Shown: positions 58,363-64,000 of the stretch, in pieces
Position numbering within the stretch: position 1 is the stretch's first letter
How the letters are laid out: each line of letters starts with the position of its first letter
NCBI RefSeq assembly: GCF_021590045.1
Contig: NZ_CP062221.1
Location: forward strand, 2,976,001-3,040,000
Reading direction: 5' to 3'
Source of the DNA: Cellulomonas palmilytica
Lineage (GTDB): Bacteria > Actinomycetota > Actinomycetes > Actinomycetales > Cellulomonadaceae
Length of the DNA: 64,000 nucleotides
Notes under the pieces: generated by a model
What the model saw: only the letters and a program-made list of their open reading frames with translations
What the model was told of the DNA's origin: nothing
Databases searched by the model: none
Translations under genes and position numbers: made by a program

Positions 58363-59622
58363 TCACGCAGCGTCGATCGCGTCCTGCATGTTCGTCACCA
58401 TCGTGTTCCAGGCGCCGACCGGGTCGCTCGCCTGACCACCGATGATCTGCACCTGCGTGGTGCCCCAGAACTGCCACATCGCACCCATCTCGGGGATCGA
58501 CGGCATCGGAGCACCGGTCGCGCCGGCCTCGTTGAAGCCCGCGAGGATCGGGTCGGAGACCTTCGCCGCGGCCGTCTTGAGGGCCGGCAGGCGGCCGCCC
58601 AGCTCGTAGAGCTCGGACTGCACGGGCTCGGTCGTCAGGTAGTTGACGACGAACTCGTTGGCGAGGACCGGGTTGGCCGACTTGGCCGAGATGAACGCAC
58701 CCTGCACGCCCACGAACGGCTTGGCCTCGGACCCACCGGCGCTCGGCACCGGGAGGACCGAGATGTCGAGGCCCGCGTTGGTGAACTCGGTCGTGTACCA
58801 GGGGCCCGTGACGATGTACGGGGACTCGCCGGCGAGGAAGGCCTCCTTGACCTGGTCGCCGCCGAGCGCCGGGTCGAGCACCTTGTCCGCGCCGAGCTTC
58901 TGCAGGTACGTCGCGAACTTCTCGCCGTTCTCGCCGCCGAGGCCGAGCTCGGAGGTGTACGAGCCGTCCTCGGTCTGCGTGAAGATCGGGGCGTCGAACG
59001 AGGTCTGCAGCGGGTACAGGTGGTACGCGTCGCCCTGGTCACCCTGCTGGATGAGCACCGGGTACTTGACGCCGGCGGCCTTGCCCTCGGCGACCAGCTC
59101 GTCGAACGTCGTCGCCTTGGTCTCGGGGACGAGCTTGTTGTTGCGGACGAGCGCGATGTTCTCGATCGCGTACGGCGCGCCGTAGACCTGGCCGTCGTAC
59201 GTGAACGCCTGCACGGCGGACGGCGCGAACTCGTCGCTCTTGTCGCCGAACTGGATCGGGGCGACGACGCCGTTGTTGACGAACTCGCCGGTCCAGTCGT
59301 GCGCGCCGATGATGACGTCGGGGCCCTGGCCGGTCGGGACCTGCGAGACGAAGTCGGTGCGGATGTCGCCCGAGACCTTCTGCACGAGGTCGACCTTGAC
59401 GCCGGTCTCCGTCTGGAACTCCTCGACGATCGGCTTCATGACGTCGATGCGGGTCTCGTCGACCCACATGGTGAGCGTGCCGGTGAGGGCCGGCTCGGTC
59501 GTGGCCGCGCCCTGCGTCGGCTCGGCGGTCTCGTTCGCACCGTCGTCCCCGTTTCCGCCGCACGCGGTGAGGGTCAGTGCGAGCCCCAGAGCGGCCGCGA
59601 GGGCCGGGATGCTCCGTCGCAT
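58363..59622 (-). CDS. malE: Maltose/maltodextrin-binding lipoprotein MalE
   Basis: A 419-residue solute-binding lipoprotein. The signal peptide ends in LTACGG with the lipidated Cys near residue 21, followed by an acidic linker. Binding-protein features are clear: TMWVDETRIDVMKPIVEEF, GQGPDVIIGAHDWTGEFVNNG, YGAPYAIENIALVRNNKLV and a C-terminal MGAMWQFWGTTQVQIIGGQ region. Those motifs match the maltodextrin cluster of family 1 binding proteins. It delivers ligand to MalFG. ATG at 59622 follows GGAGACAAC. First gene of the operon; the operators lie upstream. Confidence 0.95.
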   Translation of the reverse strand: MRRSIPALAAALGLALTLTACGGNGDDGANETAEPTQGAATTEPALTGTLTMWVDETRIDVMKPIVEEFQTETGVKVDLVQKVSGDIRTDFVSQVPTGQGPDVIIGAHDWTGEFVNNGVVAPIQFGDKSDEFAPSAVQAFTYDGQVYGAPYAIENIALVRNNKLVPETKATTFDELVAEGKAAGVKYPVLIQQGDQGDAYHLYPLQTSFDAPIFTQTEDGSYTSELGLGGENGEKFATYLQKLGADKVLDPALGGDQVKEAFLAGESPYIVTGPWYTTEFTNAGLDISVLPVPSAGGSEAKPFVGVQGAFISAKSANPVLANEFVVNYLTTEPVQSELYELGGRLPALKTAAAKVSDPILAGFNEAGATGAPMPSIPEMGAMWQFWGTTQVQIIGGQASDPVGAWNTMVTNMQDAIDAA

Positions 59623-59721
59623 CGTGTTGTCTCCTGATCTTGGGTGGCGTAGCCCAGAGACGACCACGCGACGACCGTGCAGTGACGGGCCCGTGCGACC
59701 GGCTCTGGCCTGATGTCGCTG

Positions 59722-59820
59722 ACGCTAACGCCGTTGCAACGACCCCTGCAAGTCGTTACGGTAACTTTCAGGCAACGGTTTCAGACAGTCGTCCAGGCTG
59801 CCGATGACTGCTCCTGAAAC
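59722..59820. promoter_or_regulatory. malE promoter and candidate LacI-type operators
   Basis: The divergent gap 59623-59869 holds a candidate malE promoter on the minus strand, TTGCAG (59751-59746), 18-base spacer, TAGCGT (59727-59722). Symmetric motifs occur at GTTGCAAC (59733-59740, inside the spacer), AACGAC/GTCGTT (59738-59743, 59752-59757), GTTACGGTAAC (59755-59765) and GTTTCAG/CTGAAAC (59778-59784, 59814-59820). The first three overlap the promoter, so binding of the adjacent LacI-type protein should repress malE. Which is the true operator is open. Confidence 0.6.
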
Positions 59821-59869
59821 GACTCGAAGTACACGAACTGACCCGAACGGGCGAGGACGAGGAGGTCCC

Positions 59870-60940
59870 ATGTCCCCTACGCTGCCTCCCGTGCGTACGC
59901 GGTTGACGGACCTTGCGGAACAGGCCGGTGTCAGCACCGCCACCGTCTCCCGCGTCCTCAACGGCAAGCACGGTGTGTCGGCGCAGGCACGCCAGGCCGT
60001 GCTTGCCGCTCTCGACGTGCTCGGCTACGAGCGCCCCGAGAAGCTGCGCACGCGCTCGGCGGGCCTCGTCGGCCTCGTCGTGCCCGAGCTCGCCAACCCC
60101 GTGTTCCCCGCGTTCGCCCAGGTCATCGAGTCGATGCTGACCGAGCGCGGCTACACGCCCCTGCTGTGCACGCAGTCGCCCGGCGGCACCACCGAGGACC
60201 AGTACGTCGAGATGCTCCTCGAGCACGGCGTCGCCGGCATCGTGTTCGTCTCCGGGCTGCACGCCGACACCTCCGCCAGCAAGGAGCGCTACCACCGGCT
60301 GCGCAGCCGCGGCATGCCGATCGTGCTGGTCAACGGCTTCGCCGCGGGGGTCGACGCACCGTTCGTCTCGACCGACGACGAGGCCGCGCTCGACCTCGCG
60401 TTCCGGCACCTCGTCTCGCTCGGCCACCGCTCGATCGGCCTCGCGATCGGTCCCGACCGGTTCGTGCCCGCGCAGCGCAAGCGCGACGCGTTCGCCGTGA
60501 ACCTGCGGCGGCACCTCGGGGTCACGGACGCCGCCGACCACATCGTCTCGACGCTGTTCACCGTCGAGGGCGGCCAGGCCGCCGCGCTCGAGCTCATCGC
60601 GTCGGGCCACACCGCGATCGTCTGCGGCTCGGACCTCATGGCGCTCGGTGCCATCCGCGCCGCGCGCTCGCGCGGGCTCGAGGTGCCGGACGACCTGTCG
60701 GTCGTCGGCTTCGACGACTCGCCGCTGATCGCGTTCACCGACCCGCCCCTGACCACGGTGCGCCAGCCCGTGCTCGCCATGGGGCACGCGGCCGTCTCGG
60801 CGCTCGTCGCCGAGATCAACGGCACGCCCGCGTCGCGCATCGAGCTCAAGTTCCACCCCGAGCTCATCGTGCGCGGGTCCACCGGGGCCGCGCCCGCCAC
60901 CGTCGAGCTCGCACCCGCGGAACCCGCCGCGACCCGCTGA
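59870..60940 (+). CDS. LacI-family regulator of the mal locus
   Basis: A 356-residue regulator. The LacI HTH at about residues 11-33 is RLTDLAEQAGVSTATVSRVL, with hinge NGKHGVSAQARQAVLAALD. The periplasmic-binding-like effector domain follows (GLVVPELANPVFPAFAQVIE; GIVFVSG; CGSDLMALGAI; SVVGFDDSPLIAF; TTVRQP). ATG 59870 is preceded by GGAGG. Encoded divergently from malE and in front of an alpha-glucosidase gene, it is almost certainly the maltodextrin repressor. Effector is likely a malto-oligosaccharide; binding sites lie in 59733-59820. Confidence 0.93.
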   Translation: MSPTLPPVRTRLTDLAEQAGVSTATVSRVLNGKHGVSAQARQAVLAALDVLGYERPEKLRTRSAGLVGLVVPELANPVFPAFAQVIESMLTERGYTPLLCTQSPGGTTEDQYVEMLLEHGVAGIVFVSGLHADTSASKERYHRLRSRGMPIVLVNGFAAGVDAPFVSTDDEAALDLAFRHLVSLGHRSIGLAIGPDRFVPAQRKRDAFAVNLRRHLGVTDAADHIVSTLFTVEGGQAAALELIASGHTAIVCGSDLMALGAIRAARSRGLEVPDDLSVVGFDDSPLIAFTDPPLTTVRQPVLAMGHAAVSALVAEINGTPASRIELKFHPELIVRGSTGAAPATVELAPAEPAATR

Positions 60941-61094
60941 CCAGCGCACGCGCCGGCCCAACCTCCCGGTCCGGGGCGCCCCGCCGCGCTCGTCGTCGTC
61001 CTGCCACGCCCGACGGGCGTCCCTCCCCCGGGCCTCCCCGGCCCCTGCCCTCCACCCTCGTCCGCGCCCGCGGACCCCACAGAGAGACCACCGA

Positions 61095-62855
61095 GTGACC
61101 ACCCTCGACACCCGACCGACCCTCGTCCACGCACCCGGCTCGCCCGACGGCGAGTGGTGGCGCGACGCCGTGATCTACCAGGTCTACCCGCGCTCGTTCG
61201 CGGACGGCACGGGCGACGGCGTGGGCGACCTGCCCGGCATCACCGCCCGGCTGCCGCACCTCGCCGAGCTCGGCGTGGACGCCGTCTGGCTCTCGCCGTT
61301 CTACCGCTCGCCGCAGGCCGACGCGGGCTACGACGTCGCGGACTACCGCGACGTGGACCCGCTGTTCGGCACGCTCGCCGACTTCGACGTCATGCTCGAG
61401 ACCGCGCACGGCCTGGGGCTGCGCGTGATCGTCGACCTCGTGCCGAACCACACGTCCGACGAGCACGCGTGGTTCGTCGAGGCGCTCGCGGCCGGCCCCG
61501 GCTCGCCCGCGCGCGAGCGCTACCTGTTCCGCGACGGCCGCGGCGAGCACGGCGAGCTGCCGCCGAACAACTGGCAGTCGATCTTCGGCGGCCCGGCGTG
61601 GACGCGCGTGCCGGACGGCCAGTGGTACCTGCACCTGTTCGACTCCAAGCAGCCCGACCTCGACTGGGAGCACCCGCAGGTCCGCGCCGAGTTCGAGGAC
61701 GTGCTGCGGTTCTGGCTCGACCGGGGCGTCGACGGGTTCCGCATCGACGTCGCGCACGGCATGGTCAAGGCGCCGGGCCTGCCCGACTGGGACGGCCACG
61801 TGTCGATGATCGAGGGCTCGGAGGACGCCTTCGAGGCCGCCGAGCACGCGCTGCACGACGCACCGGCGTCCGCGTCGGCGCTCGACCGCGTCGACGAGGT
61901 CACGGGGTCCGGCAACCAGGGCCCGATGTTCGACCAGGAGGGCGTGCACGAGATCTACCGCGCCTGGAACCGGGTGCTGGCCGAGTACGACGGCGACCGC
62001 GCGCTCGTCGCCGAGGCGTGGGTCGAGCCGCTGTCCCGGCTCGCGCGCTACGTCCGGCCCGACGAGATGCAGCAGGCGTTCAACTTCGCGTTCCTCGCGA
62101 CGCTGTGGCACGCGCCGTCGCTGCGTGACGTCATCACCGCCTCCTACACCGCGAGCGACGCCGTGGGCGCGCCGACCACGTGGGTGCTGTCGAACCACGA
62201 CGTGGTGCGCCACGCCTCGCGCCTGGGCCTGCCGGTGCCGGGCTCGCGCCCGAACGGGATCGGCGAGCGCGACGAGCAGCCCGACGAGGAGCTCGGCCTG
62301 CGCCGGGCGCGCGCCGCGACCCTGCTCATGCTCGGCCTGCCCGGCTCGGCGTACGTGTACCAGGGCGAGGAGCTCGGTCTGCCCGACCACACCGCGCTGC
62401 CCGACGACGCGCGGCAGGACCCGGCGTTCTTCCGCACGCAGGGCGCCGAGCTCGGCCGCGACGGCTGTCGCGTGCCGCTGCCCTGGTCGGCCGAGGCGCC
62501 GGCGTTCGGGTTCTCCCCGACGGGCGCGTCCTGGCTGCCGCAGCCGTCGTCGTGGGCGCGGTACGCGCTCGACGCGCAGCGCGGCGTGGCCGGCTCGACG
62601 TACGAGTTCTACCGCTCCGCGCTCGCCCTGCGGAAGGCCGAGACGCTCGGCTCGGGCGGGCTGGCGTGGCTGGCATCGGACGACGACGTGCTCGACCTGG
62701 TGAACCGCGACGTGCGCGTCGTGGCGAACCTCTCGGCCGGGCCGGTCGCGCTGCCCGCGACGACGCAGGTCCTGCTCGCGTCGGGCCCGGTCCCGACCGA
62801 CGCGTCGGGCGCGCTGCTGGTCGAGCCCGACACGACCGTCTGGGTGCGCGCCTGA
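61095..62855 (+). CDS. GH13 alpha-glucosidase (oligo-1,6-/alpha-1,4-glucosidase type)
   Basis: A 586-residue cytoplasmic enzyme starting at GTG 61095. The barrel begins WWRDAVIYQVYPRSFADGTG, with conserved regions DLVPNHTSDEH (I), GFRIDVAHG with nucleophile Asp218 (II), VAEAWVEP with Glu307 (III) and SNHDVVRH with Asp369 (IV). Residues about 222-285 carry the long loop typical of bacterial alpha-glucosidases of GH13_30 type. The product should release glucose from maltodextrins. It is 154 bp downstream of the LacI-type gene and may share its transcript; no separate promoter is assigned. Confidence 0.93.
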   Translation: MTTLDTRPTLVHAPGSPDGEWWRDAVIYQVYPRSFADGTGDGVGDLPGITARLPHLAELGVDAVWLSPFYRSPQADAGYDVADYRDVDPLFGTLADFDVMLETAHGLGLRVIVDLVPNHTSDEHAWFVEALAAGPGSPARERYLFRDGRGEHGELPPNNWQSIFGGPAWTRVPDGQWYLHLFDSKQPDLDWEHPQVRAEFEDVLRFWLDRGVDGFRIDVAHGMVKAPGLPDWDGHVSMIEGSEDAFEAAEHALHDAPASASALDRVDEVTGSGNQGPMFDQEGVHEIYRAWNRVLAEYDGDRALVAEAWVEPLSRLARYVRPDEMQQAFNFAFLATLWHAPSLRDVITASYTASDAVGAPTTWVLSNHDVVRHASRLGLPVPGSRPNGIGERDEQPDEELGLRRARAATLLMLGLPGSAYVYQGEELGLPDHTALPDDARQDPAFFRTQGAELGRDGCRVPLPWSAEAPAFGFSPTGASWLPQPSSWARYALDAQRGVAGSTYEFYRSALALRKAETLGSGGLAWLASDDDVLDLVNRDVRVVANLSAGPVALPATTQVLLASGPVPTDASGALLVEPDTTVWVRA

Positions 62856-62879
62856 CGCACCGCCGTCCGGCAGCACGAC

Positions 62880-62918
62880 GGGCCGGGTCTCGCGGACGCC
62901 TCCCGCGGGACCCGGCCC
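62880..62918. terminator. Bidirectional terminator between alpha-glucosidase and amylase genes
   Basis: GGGCCGGGTC (62880-62889) pairs perfectly with GACCCGGCCC (62909-62918); CGCGG (62891-62895) pairs with CCGCG (62903-62907) inside, around a seven-base loop. It lies between two converging stop codons. Confidence 0.8.
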
Positions 62919-62937
62919 CTCGTGTGCCAGGCGCGTG

Positions 62938-64000
62938 TCAGCGCGTGCGGCTCACGTCCCACGCGACGGCGGCACCCGCGGGCACGACGACGTCGACCTG
63001 CCCGTCCCGCACGCGCGTGGCCGCGCAGTCCTCGCCGCCGGCCAGGACGTCGCAGTACTCGCCGTCGGGCAGGCTCGTCGCGAGGGTCGTGCGCAGCTCG
63101 TCGTCGCCGAGGTTCACGACGACGAACCCGCGCTGCCCGCGCCCGAGCGCGACCGCGTCGCCCTGCGACCAGGTGTCGACCACGGGGGCGTCGCCCACGA
63201 CCGTGCGCCAGCCGACCATGCCCGCGACCTGCGGCCAGCGGTGCTGGCAGACCCAGTCCCCCGGGGCGAGGTCGTCGCCCGGGGCCGGGGCGGGGCCGCA
63301 CGCCGCGTCGAGCACGCGGCCGTCCGCGCCCTGCCGCGGGCCGGTGTCGGTGTCGTCGAACGCGTAGCCCGAGTACACCTGCGGCGTGCCGTACGTGCCG
63401 GCGAGCATGAGCACGGTCGCGAGCGCGTCGTCCGTGCGGGCGCGGTAGGACAGCGTCGAGCCGTTGCGCTCGGTGTCGTGGTTCTCGACGAACGAGATCG
63501 CGTCGTCGGACGGCACGTACCGCGCGGTCGCCTCGCCGAGCTCGAGCGCGAGCCCGGGCGACCCGGCGACGACCCCGGCGAGCTCCTTGCCGTACGTGAA
63601 CTCGTACACCTGGCCGTTGGCGGTGTACTCCTCGGGCGTGATCGGCTCGGCCGAGCCGCGGATGACCTCCTGCATGACGGCGATGTCGTCGGGCAGCGCG
63701 CCGACGATCGCCGCGACGTCCTCGGCGGCCATGTGCTTCGCCGCGTCGATGCGGAAGCCGTCGACGCCGAGGTCCACGAGGTCCTGCAGGTAGGCGGCGA
63801 GCCGCTCGCGCACGCGCGGGGCGCCCGTGTCGAGGTCGGCGAGGTTGAGCAGCTCGCACGTCTGGACCTGGGCGCGGTCGAGGTAGAGCGCGATGTCGTC
63901 GCCGGGCGTCAGGCCGCAGTGGTGGAAGTCGGTCGTCGTCCAGATGCCCGGGTACTCGTAGTGCTCGTACGACGAGCCGGCCCAGCCGGTGCCGGGCGCG
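62938..64000 (-). CDS. Alpha-amylase, N-terminus cut by window edge
   Basis: The last 353 codons of a GH13 alpha-amylase. Visible catalytic regions are DLGVDGFRIDAAKH (nucleophile Asp), DIAVMQEVIRGSA (Glu) and SFVENHDTERN (Asp). Upstream text SSYEHYEYPGIWTTTDFHHC and ELLNLADLDT is typical of the secreted Streptomyces-type amylases (GH13_32-like). The C-terminal beta domain has CDVLAGGEDCAATRV, a likely disulfide, and no starch-binding module follows. It should attack extracellular starch and supply maltodextrins to the adjacent importer. The 5' part lies beyond position 64000. Confidence 0.93.
   Translation of the reverse strand, partial: APGTGWAGSSYEHYEYPGIWTTTDFHHCGLTPGDDIALYLDRAQVQTCELLNLADLDTGAPRVRERLAAYLQDLVDLGVDGFRIDAAKHMAAEDVAAIVGALPDDIAVMQEVIRGSAEPITPEEYTANGQVYEFTYGKELAGVVAGSPGLALELGEATARYVPSDDAISFVENHDTERNGSTLSYRARTDDALATVLMLAGTYGTPQVYSGYAFDDTDTGPRQGADGRVLDAACGPAPAPGDDLAPGDWVCQHRWPQVAGMVGWRTVVGDAPVVDTWSQGDAVALGRGQRGFVVVNLGDDELRTTLATSLPDGEYCDVLAGGEDCAATRVRDGQVDVVVPAGAAVAWDVSRTR

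Overview
The window is high-GC actinobacterial DNA. The signs are GC-rich third codon positions, many GTG starts, a WhiB-type regulator, a DUF1206 protein, a CBM2-GH18 chitinase with an Asn-Pro-Thr-Thr linker, and an actinobacterial maltodextrin locus. A cellulomonad-like host (Cellulomonas and relatives) fits best, but that is inference. Two parts are joined at about 44.37 kb: an integrated siphovirus prophage (positions 1 to about 44372, continuing beyond the left edge) and ordinary chromosome (44373-64000).

Prophage. Nearly all lytic genes run on the minus strand and are transcribed right to left. From right to left these are: a divergent immunity switch (40.28-40.38 kb); an early block of about 20 small genes, many overlapping by GTGA/ATGA, with two ParB-like proteins flanking a WhiB protein, a predicted sortase-anchored surface protein, two paralogous HTH proteins, a J-domain-like protein, a VRR-NUC nuclease and an HNH-containing replication-type protein; an RtcB RNA ligase; a 300-bp gap with three strong inverted repeats (a good place to look for cos or terminators); then HNH, small and large terminase, portal, MuF, scaffold, decoration and capsid, connectors, tail tube, frameshifted tail chaperones, tape measure, baseplate proteins, endolysin and holin candidates, and finally a beta-helix tailspike. 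The lysogeny module reads rightward (40.38-43.85 kb): repressor, ImmA/IrrE-type protease, a RelE/HigB-like toxin with an XRE antitoxin and a third coupled gene (possible toxin-antitoxin-chaperone system), and a tyrosine integrase. The right attachment site is the 3' part of a tRNA-Met(CAT) gene at 44321-44372; the intact tRNA should lie left of the window. Three small plus-strand genes (11.8, 14.8 and 29.7 kb) sit inside the minus-strand operons like morons.

Chromosome. After the att site come a small uncharacterised gene, tRNA-Asn, an MFS transporter, a DUF1206 membrane protein, a transglutaminase-like protein, DNA primase, a secreted chitinase and a dNTP triphosphohydrolase. The last 10 kb form a maltodextrin system: a malE-malF-malG ABC importer followed by a cytoplasmic GH13 hydrolase (minus strand), a divergent LacI-type regulator with candidate operators between it and malE, a GH13 alpha-glucosidase (plus strand), and the 5'-truncated end of an alpha-amylase gene. 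Together they would degrade starch, import the oligosaccharides and hydrolyse them to glucose.
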